From: Acidobacteria bacterium RIFCSPLOWO2_12_FULL_68_19
Lineage (GTDB): Bacteria; Acidobacteriota; Vicinamibacteria; Vicinamibacterales; UBA2999
Direction of reading: 5' to 3'
NCBI GenBank assembly: GCA_001767525.1
Contig: MELF01000008.1
Coordinates: 1 to 64,000, forward strand
Length of the DNA: 64,000 nt
Below, in pieces: positions 26,030-36,200 of the stretch (the first letter of the stretch is position 1; each line of letters begins with the position of its first letter). A program made the translations under genes and the position numbers. Below the pieces are notes generated by a model that was not told where the DNA came from, did not search any database, and was given only the letters and a program-made list of their open reading frames with translations.

Positions 26030-26866
26030 ATGTTGGTGAGATACGCACGACGATTCGTATTCATGGCAGCGGCCGCTGCGGCGGCGGTGACACTGCTTCC
26101 CGCCCCGGCCCTGGCGCAGGACGCGCCTGCGCAGACGCCGGCGGTCTCGGTCACGGGCGGCATCGACTTCGTCAACCGGTACATGTTCCGGGGCATCCGG
26201 CAGCACAGCCGGGGCATGGCGACCTGGCCGTTCCTCGACGTCGGCATCTCCGCGTTCGAGGGGGACGGAGCGCTCAAGAAGGTGGCGCTCAATATCGGCA
26301 CCTGGAACAGCGCCCATTCCAATCCGAGCGGCTGGTACGAGTCGGACGTGTACGGAACGCTGGGGCTCGGGTTCGGCGGCGGAGTGACCGTCGGGACGAC
26401 CTACACCTCCTACACGAGCCCGAACGACAGCTTCACCCACGTCAAGGAGATCGCCGTCAAGCTGTCGGTTGACGACAGCGCCTACCTTGGCGCCGGCGCC
26501 TTGAAGCCGTACGCGCTCGTGGCGTTCGAGATGGCGACCGAGCCCGGCAAGTACCAGGCGGATGGCGGCCTGAACGCCGGCAGGTACCTCGAGCTCGGCG
26601 TGGCGCCCGGCTACAGCGGCGCCCGGGCGTCGATCGCCTTTCCGGTCAAGGTCGGTCTCAGCGTGGGCGACTACTACGAGCTGGACGGCGTCGACAACAC
26701 GTTCGGGTTCTTCAGCACGGCGGGGATCGTCACCGTGCCGATCGGGTCGAACTGGAACGTGCACGGCGGCGTCGAGGTGCAGGCGCTCGGCGACACGACC
26801 GAGGCGCTCAACGGCGGCGACCAGTCGCGGGTCATCGGGTCTTTCGGCGTCGGCTTCGCCTACTGA
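26030..26866 (+). CDS. TorF-type outer-membrane porin
   Basis: The 278-residue product has a signal peptide (to about ALAQ, residue 31) and then alternating hydrophobic strands of a beta-barrel. The opening VTGGIDFVNRYMFRGIRQ is the signature of the TorF putative porin family. The C-terminus ends in aromatic-rich VIGSFGVGFAY, fitting outer-membrane insertion. ATG 26030 follows GGGAGG by 8 nt and is preferred to ATG 25991. It is cotranscribed with amtB and may let ammonium or amines through the outer membrane, which is inference. Confidence 0.8.
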   Translation: MLVRYARRFVFMAAAAAAAVTLLPAPALAQDAPAQTPAVSVTGGIDFVNRYMFRGIRQHSRGMATWPFLDVGISAFEGDGALKKVALNIGTWNSAHSNPSGWYESDVYGTLGLGFGGGVTVGTTYTSYTSPNDSFTHVKEIAVKLSVDDSAYLGAGALKPYALVAFEMATEPGKYQADGGLNAGRYLELGVAPGYSGARASIAFPVKVGLSVGDYYELDGVDNTFGFFSTAGIVTVPIGSNWNVHGGVEVQALGDTTEALNGGDQSRVIGSFGVGFAY

Positions 26867-26932
26867 GCGGGGTCGGGGCGAGTCATTTCCCCGTGCTTGA
26901 CATCCATAGCCGCGACCGGAGATGTTCGCCCC

Positions 26933-29452
26933 ATGTCGATAACGCAGCCGGGCACCGGCTCCGCCCTCAGGGCGGCACTCGACGCGGCACGCCAGGAGCT
27001 TCGAGCGGAGATTGCGGCCGGCGCGGGTGGAGGAGTGGCGCTCGAGCGGCACGCCGACCGCGTCGACGCGCTCCTGCACCAGCTGTACGTTGACGCCGGC
27101 GTCCCCGACCGGCCGGTCGCCATTGTCGCGCTCGGCGGGTACGGCCGGCGGCACCTCTGCCTGCACTCGGATATCGACCTCCTGCTGCTGTTCGGCGGTC
27201 GGATCGGACCGTCCGAGGAGCGGTTCCTGCGCGCCTTCCTTCACCCCTTGTGGGACGTCGGAGTGGTCGTCGGCCACCAGGTGCGGGAACTCGACGAATT
27301 CGTCGAGCTGGAGGAGGACAACCCGGAGTTCCTCCTGGCGCTGCTCGACGCGCGGCACGTGGCGGGCACGCCCGCGCTGTTCGACCGGCTCCGCGAGCTG
27401 TTTCACACGGCGGGCACGCACGCCTACATCCTTCGCGCGCTGCTGACGCTCGTCGAGGAGCGGCACGCCCGCTTCAACGCGACGCTCTATCAACTGGAGC
27501 CCGACGTGAAGGAGGCGCCCGGCGCGCTCCGCGACCTGATGGCGACGCGCACTCTCGCGGCGCTGACCGACCCCCTGCTGCTGCGCCGCGGACCGGCCGA
27601 TCCGGGCCGCTTCGAGGAGGCGGAGGAGTTCCTCCTGCGGGTGCGGTCGATCCTCCACCTCGAATCGGGACGCAACCAGAACGTGCTCAGCCACGAGCTG
27701 CAGGAGCGCACGGCGGAGGTACTCGGCTATCCGGGCGCCGAGCCGCGGCAGCGCGTCGAGCGGCTCATGAGCGACTATTTCCGCCATGCCCGCATCGTGA
27801 GCCGCTCGCTCGAGTGGATGCGGCGGGCGGCGCCGGTGCCCGTCGGGCCGAATCTCGGCCTGTCGCGCGACGGCATCCGCTTCCTCGATCCGGTGCGGGC
27901 GGCGCGGACGCCGGCCTCGTGGATTGGCGCCTTTCAGGCGGCGATCGAGGCCGGCACCGAGGTGACCGACGAGGCGCTCTCGTGCATTCAGCAGCACGTG
28001 GAGCGGTACCGCGCGGAGGACTTTGCGCCAGAGCCGCGCGATCGCGTGGCGCTGCTGCGGCTGCTCCGGCCGCGGGCGGGCCTCTACGCGCGGCTGTCGC
28101 AGATGCACGATTGCGGGCTGATGGGCCGGATCTTTCCCGAGTTCGACGCGATCGCGTGGCGCGTGGTGCGCGACTTCTACCACAAGTACACCGTGGACGA
28201 GCACACGCTGCTCACGATCCGGAACCTCGAGTGGCTGCTGACGAAGGAGGACCCGACGCGCGAGCGGTTTCGGACGGTGGCGGCGAGCCTGTCGGCCCCG
28301 GAGCTGCTCGTGCTGGCGCTGCTGCTGCACGACACGGGGAAGTGGCGCGACGACGAGCACGCCCCGGAGAGCGTCCGGATGGCGGAGGAGGCGCTCGATC
28401 GGCTGCAGTTGCCCCGGGAGGCGCGGGAGACGGTCCTCTTCCTGATCCGGCACCACCTGCAGATGTCGCTCGTCGCCTTCCGCCGCGATACCGACGACCC
28501 GCAGATCGTCGCCGACTTCGGGCGGCTCGTCGGCACCGAGGACCGCCTGAAGATGCTCTGCCTGCTGACGCTCGTCGACGTCGAGGCGGTGAGCCCGGAC
28601 ACGCTCACGCCGTGGAAGGAAGAGTTGATCTGGCGGCTGTACGTCGACACCTACAACCAGCTGACGCAGCGGTACGGCGACGAGCTGATCGATCGGAATC
28701 AGGCCGGGATGATGGAACTGCTCGCGGGGCGGCCCGCCGACCTGCCGGAGGCGGAGGTCGCCCGGTTCGTCGAGGGGCTGCCGCAGCGGTACCTGCAGCT
28801 CTTCCCCCGGGAGGCGATCTACCGGCACGTGCGGCTGGCGCGCGATATCCGGCCGGCGGAAGTGCACCTGTCGCTCGAGCCGAGCGACAGCGTCTGGACG
28901 CTCGCCGTCGTCACGCTCGACAAGCCGTTCCTCTTCTCGAACATCTGCGGCGTGCTGTCGTCGTTCGGCATGGACATCCTCCGCGGCCAGGCGCTGACGA
29001 ACCCGAACGGTCTGGTGCTCGACGTCTTCCAGTTCTCCGACGACGAGCGCTTCCTGGCGCTCAACACGGACGCGCACGCGCAGGTGCTCCACGTCCTGCA
29101 GGACGTCGTGTCCGGACGGGTGGACGTCACATCGCTGCTGCGGGGGCGCGAGCAGAGCGTGCTCCACGCGAGGAGCGCCGCGCGGGTGGTGCCGATCGTG
29201 CGCGCCGACAGCGGGGCGTCGGACCGGTACACCATCCTCGACATCGTGGCAGGCAACGTCATCGGATTGCTGTACCGCATCAGCCGCGTGATCTCGCGGC
29301 ACGGCTGCGACGTCGATCTCGTCCTGATCTCCACGGAAGGCGAGCGGGCGATTGACGTGTTCCACATCACCAAGGCAGGAGCCAAACTCACCGAGGCGGA
29401 GCAGCGAGCGCTGACGTCCGACCTGCAGGGCACACTGGAGGGACCGCAATGA
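26933..29452 (+). CDS. glnD: PII uridylyltransferase / uridylyl-removing enzyme
   Basis: GlnD senses glutamine and adds UMP to PII at low, and removes it at high, glutamine. The 839-residue product has the nucleotidyltransferase core (GGYGRRHLCLHSDIDLLLLF, about 66-85) and a GlnD helical region. It also has an HD phosphohydrolase site (LALLLHDTGKW about 460-470) and two C-terminal ACT domains (WTLAVVTLDKPFLFSNICGV; RYTILDIVAGNVIGLLYRI). ATG 26933 is preferred to a TTG at 26897. It overlaps the PII gene by 4 nt (ATGA), fixing enzyme and substrate in one operon. Confidence 0.96.
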   Translation: MSITQPGTGSALRAALDAARQELRAEIAAGAGGGVALERHADRVDALLHQLYVDAGVPDRPVAIVALGGYGRRHLCLHSDIDLLLLFGGRIGPSEERFLRAFLHPLWDVGVVVGHQVRELDEFVELEEDNPEFLLALLDARHVAGTPALFDRLRELFHTAGTHAYILRALLTLVEERHARFNATLYQLEPDVKEAPGALRDLMATRTLAALTDPLLLRRGPADPGRFEEAEEFLLRVRSILHLESGRNQNVLSHELQERTAEVLGYPGAEPRQRVERLMSDYFRHARIVSRSLEWMRRAAPVPVGPNLGLSRDGIRFLDPVRAARTPASWIGAFQAAIEAGTEVTDEALSCIQQHVERYRAEDFAPEPRDRVALLRLLRPRAGLYARLSQMHDCGLMGRIFPEFDAIAWRVVRDFYHKYTVDEHTLLTIRNLEWLLTKEDPTRERFRTVAASLSAPELLVLALLLHDTGKWRDDEHAPESVRMAEEALDRLQLPREARETVLFLIRHHLQMSLVAFRRDTDDPQIVADFGRLVGTEDRLKMLCLLTLVDVEAVSPDTLTPWKEELIWRLYVDTYNQLTQRYGDELIDRNQAGMMELLAGRPADLPEAEVARFVEGLPQRYLQLFPREAIYRHVRLARDIRPAEVHLSLEPSDSVWTLAVVTLDKPFLFSNICGVLSSFGMDILRGQALTNPNGLVLDVFQFSDDERFLALNTDAHAQVLHVLQDVVSGRVDVTSLLRGREQSVLHARSAARVVPIVRADSGASDRYTILDIVAGNVIGLLYRISRVISRHGCDVDLVLISTEGERAIDVFHITKAGAKLTEAEQRALTSDLQGTLEGPQ

Positions 29453-29778
29453 AATTGATCAAGAGCATCGTCCGGCCCAACAAGGTGGACGACGTCAAGG
29501 ACGCGCTGGCCAAGCTGAACATCTCGGGCATGACGGTGACCGAGGTGCGCGGGCACGGCAAGCAGAAGGGGCACACCGCCATCTACCGCGGCAAGGAATA
29601 CAACGTCAGCCTCCTGCCGAAGATGGAGGTCGAGATCGTCGTCCCCGATTCGATTGCCGACGATGCGATCAAGGCGATCGTGCAGGCGGCACGGACCGGA
29701 GAGATCGGCGACGGCCGGGTGTTCGTCCTCCCGGTGCTCGAGAGCTACCGGATCCGGACGGGAGAACGGGAGTCGTAA
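29449..29778 (+). CDS. Nitrogen regulatory protein PII
   Basis: The 109-residue protein is a PII signal transducer (GlnB/GlnK). The T-loop contains Y51 in YRGKEYNVSLLPK, the tyrosine uridylylated by GlnD. The B and C loops appear as VRGHGKQKGHT and TGEIGDGRVFVLPV. It would bind ATP, ADP and 2-oxoglutarate and block AmtB when unmodified. Linkage to amtB favours the GlnK type, but glnB and glnK cannot be separated by sequence alone. Confidence 0.95.
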   Translation: MKLIKSIVRPNKVDDVKDALAKLNISGMTVTEVRGHGKQKGHTAIYRGKEYNVSLLPKMEVEIVVPDSIADDAIKAIVQAARTGEIGDGRVFVLPVLESYRIRTGERES

Positions 29779-29781
29779 CTG

Positions 29782-29808
29782 GTTCGGATCGTTCGAGTCG
29801 TTCCAAGC
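29782..29808. repeat. 9-bp direct repeats after the PII gene
   Basis: Three tandem 9-mers, GTTCGGATC, GTTCGAGTC and GTTCCAAGC, occupy the short gap before the next gene. Their complement (GATCCGAAC class) recurs as five 9-mers at 31103-31147, on the other side of the hydrolase gene and the 240-bp element. Confidence 0.8.
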
Positions 29809-29813
29809 CGCGC

Positions 29814-30689
29814 ATGATGCTCTCGAGGATCACCGGCCTCGCCGTTGTGGCGGCCGCCGCCTCGGTGGCCTGCGGGCGGCCCGGCGCGGAGGCCCCGGCC
29901 GCGACGCCGCGGCTGTACGTCCTCGACGGCGGCGTGCTCGCCTCGGATCCGGCACGGTACCGCCTGACCGAGGCGGAGGTCCAGGTCACGCCGCTCTCGA
30001 TTGCGGCGTACCTGATCGTGCACCCCAAGGGCGTGCTGGCGTGGGACGCCGGCGCGATCGCCGACGACGAGCGGGGCTCCTCGGCGAGCGGGGTCGAGCA
30101 CCGGGTGCGGCGCGCCGACGGCGACGAGCGCGCGGTCACGCTCGGACCGCCGCTCCGGGAGCAGCTTCGGGCGGGCGGGTACGCGCCGGCCGACGTCACG
30201 CATCTCGCGCTCTCCCACTACCACTGGGATCACACGGCGAACGCGAACGCGTTCGCCCACGCCACGTGGCTGGTGCGGCCCTCCGATCGTGACAGGATGT
30301 TCGCCGAGCCGGCGCCCGGCGCCGCGCGCCCGGCCACCTACGCCGCGCTGAAGGGCGGCCGGTCCGTGACGATCACCGCCGACGAACACGATGTCTTCGG
30401 TGATGGGACCGTGATCCTGAAAGCCGCGCCCGGCCACAGCGAAGGACATCAGGTGCTCTACGTGAAGCTCGCGAAGACCGGCGGTGTCGTGCTCTCAGGA
30501 GACCTCTACCACTACCCGGAGGAGCGCACGCTGAACCGGTTGCCGACCTTCGAGGTGAGCGAGGAACAGACCGCGGCCTCGCGTCGGGGGCTCGAGGCGT
30601 TTCTCATGCGCACCGGCGCGGCGCTCTGGATCCAGCACGATCTCGTCGGTCACCGGACCCTCCGCAAGGCGCCTGAGTACTACGACTAG
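29814..30689 (+). CDS. MBL-fold metallo-hydrolase (AHL lactonase-like)
   Basis: The 291-residue product has the metallo-beta-lactamase zinc site H135-x-H137-x-D139-H140 (LSHYHWDHTAN) and a later GHSEGHQ histidine. The family context, with a YLIVHPKGVLAWDAG-like strand and a distal LWIQHDLVGH motif, resembles the N-acyl homoserine lactonase group. A hydrophobic N-terminus ending ASVACG suggests export; the Cys could be a weak lipobox. Substrate is unknown. ATG 29814 or 29817 are equivalent starts. Confidence 0.8.
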   Translation: MMLSRITGLAVVAAAASVACGRPGAEAPAATPRLYVLDGGVLASDPARYRLTEAEVQVTPLSIAAYLIVHPKGVLAWDAGAIADDERGSSASGVEHRVRRADGDERAVTLGPPLREQLRAGGYAPADVTHLALSHYHWDHTANANAFAHATWLVRPSDRDRMFAEPAPGAARPATYAALKGGRSVTITADEHDVFGDGTVILKAAPGHSEGHQVLYVKLAKTGGVVLSGDLYHYPEERTLNRLPTFEVSEEQTAASRRGLEAFLMRTGAALWIQHDLVGHRTLRKAPEYYD

Positions 30690-30932
30690 CCTGGATGATT
30701 CACGAACGCGTCGTTCACACTGCTGGGTTCTCCCTTCTCCGTTCGTGTTCCGGTTCGGTGCTGCCGTTCCTCGGTCCCCGTCGCGCCGGGTCGAGGGGTT
30801 CCGGCGAGGACGAGCCAGCGGGCAGAGACCTCCGAACCTTGAACCGCGAACCCCGAACACGAACCCTGAACACGAACCGAGAAGCGAGAACCGAGAAGCG
30901 TGAACGACTGATTCATGAAGAGTGCGGGCTAG
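30687..30932. repeat. 240-bp dispersed element, copy 1
   Basis: This region is nearly identical to the reverse complement of 50628-50865, starting at TAGCCTGGAT just at the hydrolase stop codon and ending near GTGCGGGCTAG. Its ends are imperfect inverted repeats (CGTCGTTCAC at 30710 and GTGAACGACTG at 30900). The right third is made of 6-7 bp units of GAACCNN type. It encodes nothing credible. Confidence 0.9.
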
Positions 30933-31148
30933 CGGCGTAGGTCGCGTCCGGCGTCAGCCGAACGTGCGTGCGGGATCTCCGCCATGGCGGCACGTCTCGC
31001 TCTTCGCCGCGTTCCACGTGGCGTTCACCGCTGCCGTTCCGTGGCGGAAGCGTCCCGGCGGCGCGAATCATGGGAACGTTCGGCTGCCGATCGCGGTTGA
31101 CTCGAACGGTCCGAACGATCCGAACTATCCCAACGATCCGAACGAGCG
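30933..31148. other. Gap with 9-bp repeats between element copy 1 and permease gene
   Basis: No gene is seen. The last part (31103-31147) holds five 9-mers of CGAACGATC type, ending at the stop codon of the minus-strand permease gene. The remainder is GC-rich with no recognisable promoter or RNA. With the element before it, the whole non-coding stretch is 459 bp. Confidence 0.75.
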
Positions 31149-32441
31149 CTATTCGTACCGCAGCGCCTCGATCGGGTCGAGCCGCGCGGCGCGAACGGCC
31201 GGCACCATGCCGAAGACGAGCCCCACGCCGGCGGAAAAGAGGAGGCCGAGCAGGAACGACCACCACGGCAGGGAGACCGGAAAGCCCGTGAAGAGGTTCA
31301 CCGCCACGCCGATGCCGCTGCCGAGGGCGATGCCGAGCAGGCCGCCGATCGAGCTGAGCACCGCCGCCTCGGTGAGGAACTGCATCAGCACCTCGCGGCG
31401 CCGTGCGCCGAGCGCCTTGCGCAGGCCGATCTCGCGCGTTCGTTCCGTCACCGAAATGGTCATGATCGCCATCACGCCGATGCCGCCCACCATCAGCGCG
31501 ACCGACGAAATGACGACGAGCGCCAGGAGCGTGGCCTGACTCACCCGCTCCCAGACCTCGAGCGCGGCATCCTGCGACACGAGATCGAAGTCGTTCGGTT
31601 CGTCGACGCGCAGTCCGTGCCGGATGCGCATGATCTCCTGCACCTCCGCCACGAGCCCGTCCCGGGTCGCGCCGGCCCGCGGCGCGGCGGCGATGAGCAC
31701 GCTCTGATGCGTCTCGCTGCCGCGCCGGAAGATCTGGATGCCGAACTGCTTCCGGTACGTGGTCTCGGGGATGACGACGAAGTCGTCCTGGCCGAGGTCG
31801 AACCCGCCCGCGGCGGGGCGTTTCCCGAGGACGCCGATGATGGTGTATTGCACCGGGCCGACGCGCACCGGCTTGCCGATCGGATCGATGCCGGCGCGCC
31901 CGAACAGCGCCTCGAACGGCGCGTAGCCGAGCACCACCACGTTGCGCCGCCGGCTCACCTCCGTTTCGGTGAAGAAGCGGCCGGCCTGCACTTCCAGGAA
32001 GTTGATGCGCGCAAACTCCTCGGTCGTGCCGAGCACCGCCAGCGACTTGGTGCGCTCGCCCCGGTAGCTGATGCGCGTCTGCGTGGGCGGGCCGCCGGCG
32101 CCGAGCCAGACGTCGACGATCCCCGCCGACGGCGCGAGCCGCTCGATCGCGGCGGCGTCCTCGACCCTGAGATTCGGGCGGCGGAGCAGCTCCGTGAAAT
32201 TGCGGCCCGCCGCCACGCTTACGCCGCTGAACTTGGCCACGAAGATCGTGTCCGGGCCGAGCTCGCGGATGCTGTCGCGGAGCGATCGATCGAACCCCCG
32301 GATGAGCGACGTCATGCCGACGATCGCCGTGATTCCGATGACGACGCCGAGCACGGTGAGCGCCGAACGCAGCTTGTTGGCGCGAAGCGTGTCGAGCGCC
32401 AGCAGCACGACTTCACGCAGCAACGCGGCTCGGGAGGTCAT
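31149..32441 (-). CDS. MacB-type ABC transporter permease (second copy)
   Basis: The 430-residue protein has the MacB layout: a cytoplasmic start and one TM helix (LRSALTVLGVVIGITAIVGM, about 24-43), a periplasmic core domain (about 50-290), and a C-terminal FtsX domain with three helices. It ends MVPAVRAARLDPIEALRYE, the typical end of such permeases. In MacAB-like systems the permease couples ATP hydrolysis on a separate or fused ATPase to export. No ATPase domain is present in this protein. It is the last gene of a minus-strand operon, separated from the upstream permease by a 450-bp repeat block. Confidence 0.9.
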   Translation of the reverse strand: MTSRAALLREVVLLALDTLRANKLRSALTVLGVVIGITAIVGMTSLIRGFDRSLRDSIRELGPDTIFVAKFSGVSVAAGRNFTELLRRPNLRVEDAAAIERLAPSAGIVDVWLGAGGPPTQTRISYRGERTKSLAVLGTTEEFARINFLEVQAGRFFTETEVSRRRNVVVLGYAPFEALFGRAGIDPIGKPVRVGPVQYTIIGVLGKRPAAGGFDLGQDDFVVIPETTYRKQFGIQIFRRGSETHQSVLIAAAPRAGATRDGLVAEVQEIMRIRHGLRVDEPNDFDLVSQDAALEVWERVSQATLLALVVISSVALMVGGIGVMAIMTISVTERTREIGLRKALGARRREVLMQFLTEAAVLSSIGGLLGIALGSGIGVAVNLFTGFPVSLPWWSFLLGLLFSAGVGLVFGMVPAVRAARLDPIEALRYE

Positions 32442-32891
32442 CGAACTCTAGCCCACAGGTGCAGATAGTGCGATGGTGCGGGGTGCGACGGTGCGAGGGT
32501 GCGTCCGATGGTGCGACGGTGCGACGGTGCGACCGAGGGGTGCGACGGTGCGACCGAGGGGTGCGACGGTGCGACCGAGGGGTACGACGGTGCGACCGAG
32601 GGGTACGACGGTGCGACCGAGGGGTACGACGGTGCGTCCGATGGTGCGACGGTGCGTCCGATGGTGCGACGGCGCGACCGAGGATGCGAGGGTGCGACGA
32701 TGTCTGGGCAATAGCGCATAGCGACACCGATCGCCGCACCGTTGCACTGTCGCATTCCCGGATGCACCGTCGCACCTCGCACCGTCGCACTCTCGAAGTG
32801 CACCTCGCACCGTCGCACTTCGGAAGTGCACCTCGCACCCTCGCACCATCGGACGCACCGTCGCACCCTCGCACCGTCGCACCCCGCACCG
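32442..32891. repeat. 450-bp GTGCGAC repeat palindrome between two permease genes
   Basis: The left part (32460-32700) is tandem GTGCGACG-type units, with an exact 21-bp period (GTGCGAC, GGTGCGA, CCGAGGG) from about 32531 to 32635. The right part (32740-32890) is the same units inverted (GTCGCAC), with a 28-bp period near 32770-32840. Together they form a very long imperfect inverted repeat. It lies inside an apparent operon and has no start or gene of its own. The copies are short and contiguous, unlike CRISPR. Confidence 0.93.
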
Positions 32892-34112
<1,221 letters not shown>

Positions 34113-34113
34113 C

Positions 34114-35466
34114 TCAGGGACCCGGCGTGGGCGTCTGCGGCGTGACGTCCGCGCCGTCGGCCAGCTCGCGGACCGACGAGAAGGGGCCCGTGATCACCCG
34201 GTCCTGCTCGTTCAGCCCCGAGAGCACCTCGAAGTAGCGCTCGCCGGCGATGCCGACCTTCACCGGGACGAACACGGCGCGGGTGCCGCGCAGCACGAAC
34301 ACCCCTTCGGTTTCACGGCGCGTATGGCCGGGCGGCGGCTCCGGCGGCGCCGGGTTCGGCGCCGCCTCGCGGTCGAACAGGCGAAACCGCGGCGGCGGCG
34401 CCGGGGGCGGCTCGCGGACCAGGGCGCCTGCGGCGTCGTAGAGCAGCTCGCGCACGGTCAGCGCCTGGATCGGCACCGACACGACGTGCGGACGCGTTGC
34501 CGTCGTGATCTCCGCCGTGCAGGTGAACCCGGGCCGCACGTCGGGAATCTGTTCCTCGATCGTGATCACCACCTTGAAATTCGTCGCCTGCGTCGTTGTC
34601 GGCGTCTGCGTGCTCGCCGTCTGAATCGGGCTGTTGCCGATCTCGGTCACCCGGCCGAGGAAGGTGCGATCCGGCACCGCGTCGATGGTGACGCGCGCCT
34701 GCTGGCCGACCCTCACCTCGGGTACATCCGTCTCGTCGACCTCCACCTCGGCTTCGATGACCGACATGTCGGCAATCGTCAGCAGCACCGTTCCGGGATT
34801 GTTCATGGTGCCGACCACGACGTTCTCGCTCTCTTCGATGTTGCGGCGGGTGATGATGCCGTCCATCGGCGACGAAATGATCACCTGGCTGAGCGAATAG
34901 CGGGTGGTGGCGAGCCCCGCCTCCTCCTGTTTGATCTGCTGCTCCCGCGTCTGCACCTCCTGTTCCCGGACTTTGAGCTCGGCTTCGCGCAGCTCCGCCT
35001 CGTTCTCGGTCCGCTCGAGCGTCTCGCGTGAGGTCAGCCCGCCGCTCCAGAGCTCCTGCTGCCGCTTCAGCGTCTGCCGGGCGAGGTCGAGCGTGACGCG
35101 CGTCTGCTCGACCGCCGTGCGCGCCTGTTCGAGCGCCGAGCGGGCGGCGGCGACGTTCGCTTCGCCGCGCTGCAGTTGCCCTTCGAACGACCGCGGATCG
35201 ATCTCGAGCAGGAACTGGCCGGCGCGGACGCGCTGTCCTTCTTCGACCGCCAGCCGCGTCACGCGGCCCATGGTCGTGGCCGACACGTTGACCTGCCGCT
35301 TCGGCTGGATCTTGCCCGACGCCGTGACGATCGCCTCGAGATCGCGCGTGCGGACGCTCTCCACGATGACCGCGGGAAGCTCCGGACGCGTCAGCCAGAG
35401 GACGGCGCCGCCGGCGCCGGCCAGGACGAGGATCGCGGCCGCCGCCAGCAGCCGCCGGCCGCTCAC
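34114..35466 (-). CDS. HlyD/MacA-type periplasmic adaptor
   Basis: The 450-residue product has one N-terminal TM helix (AAAAILVLAGAGGAVLWL, about 6-24), a split lipoyl-like domain (TASGKIQPKRQVNVSA; SPMDGIITRRNI) and a long coiled-coil hairpin rich in Gln/Glu (about 95-180). Beta-barrel and membrane-proximal domains follow. Near the C-terminus a proline-rich insert (about 350-385, PPPAPPP and PAPPEPPPG) interrupts the last domain. GTG 35466 overlaps the upstream stop by 4 nt. It would link the MacB-like permeases to an outer-membrane channel not in this window. Confidence 0.92.
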   Translation of the reverse strand: MSGRRLLAAAAILVLAGAGGAVLWLTRPELPAVIVESVRTRDLEAIVTASGKIQPKRQVNVSATTMGRVTRLAVEEGQRVRAGQFLLEIDPRSFEGQLQRGEANVAAARSALEQARTAVEQTRVTLDLARQTLKRQQELWSGGLTSRETLERTENEAELREAELKVREQEVQTREQQIKQEEAGLATTRYSLSQVIISSPMDGIITRRNIEESENVVVGTMNNPGTVLLTIADMSVIEAEVEVDETDVPEVRVGQQARVTIDAVPDRTFLGRVTEIGNSPIQTASTQTPTTTQATNFKVVITIEEQIPDVRPGFTCTAEITTATRPHVVSVPIQALTVRELLYDAAGALVREPPPAPPPRFRLFDREAAPNPAPPEPPPGHTRRETEGVFVLRGTRAVFVPVKVGIAGERYFEVLSGLNEQDRVITGPFSSVRELADGADVTPQTPTPGP

Positions 35467-36170
35467 GCGGAACCTCCCGTGATTGCGACGGCGAGCGCCG
35501 CCAGGGCGGCCAGCACGATGTAGACGCCCGTGAACGTCACGGCCACGCGGGCGGCCGGCCGCCGGTAGAGCACCGACACCCCGGTAGCGAGCACCACGAT
35601 CCACCAGACGACGAACACGTCGACCATGCCGGCGAATCGTGAGAGGGGGGAGGTCTCGTCGAGCAGTGTGAAGACCGTAGCGAACGTCAGCGGGCTCGCC
35701 AGGGTTTCACGCGCGTAGGTGAGCGGCGCCGCCATCAGCTGCCGGAGCGCCAGGATGACGCCTGCATGGGAGACGACGGCGAGGACCTGGCGGTAGGTGA
35801 CGCTGCTGCCGGCGCCCGGCCGCAGCACACCGACGAGCAGCGCGGACAGGGCGGCGGCCAGGACCGGCCCGTTGATGAGCGCGGTGACGACCGCGTAGGC
35901 GGTCCCGAGCGCGCCCGTCTCCTGCAGGGCGGCGTACTGCCCATTGTCGAGAGGCCGTCCGAGCGCCGTGGCAGTCCTGTCGAGATGATCGACGAGGGCG
36001 AGCCGTCCGATGTCGGTCTCGAGCACGAGCGCGGTCGTGGACGCCGCTGCCAGGGAGGTGACAACCAGCACATCCGCCCAGCGCGGCGCGGCGGCCAGCG
36101 CTTCGAAGGTGGCGCGCGGCGAACGGAGAACCCCCCGAAGTCGGACCGGCAATGGCCAAGCGGTAGTCAC
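35463..36170 (-). CDS. Yip1-family membrane protein
   Basis: The 235-residue protein has about five hydrophobic segments and the order seen in bacterial Yip1-domain proteins. There is an N-terminal RGVLRSPRATFEALA-type motif, then helices around 35-55, 90-115, 125-145, 170-190 and 205-230. It is the first gene of the export operon and overlaps the adaptor gene by 4 nt. Such proteins are often found with MacA/MacB-like genes; their role is unknown. ATG 36170 is the clear start. Confidence 0.8.
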   Translation of the reverse strand: MTTAWPLPVRLRGVLRSPRATFEALAAAPRWADVLVVTSLAAASTTALVLETDIGRLALVDHLDRTATALGRPLDNGQYAALQETGALGTAYAVVTALINGPVLAAALSALLVGVLRPGAGSSVTYRQVLAVVSHAGVILALRQLMAAPLTYARETLASPLTFATVFTLLDETSPLSRFAGMVDVFVVWWIVVLATGVSVLYRRPAARVAVTFTGVYIVLAALAALAVAITGGSA

Positions 36171-36200
36171 TCAAACTCCTGATACGATGAGGGTTCTTCC

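Noticed and set aside
26897-26932. TTGACA upstream of glnD as a -35 promoter element
   Set aside because: No convincing -10 element follows at 16-18 bp, and the gene is close behind the porin gene.
25964-29449. A 1161-residue minus-strand open frame opposite the porin and glnD
   Set aside because: It lies across genes with clear families, has no start context and shows only composition-driven repeats.
32460-32700. Possible CRISPR array because of the regular 21-bp spacing
   Set aside because: Units are contiguous, with no unique spacers, inverted copies and no cas genes.
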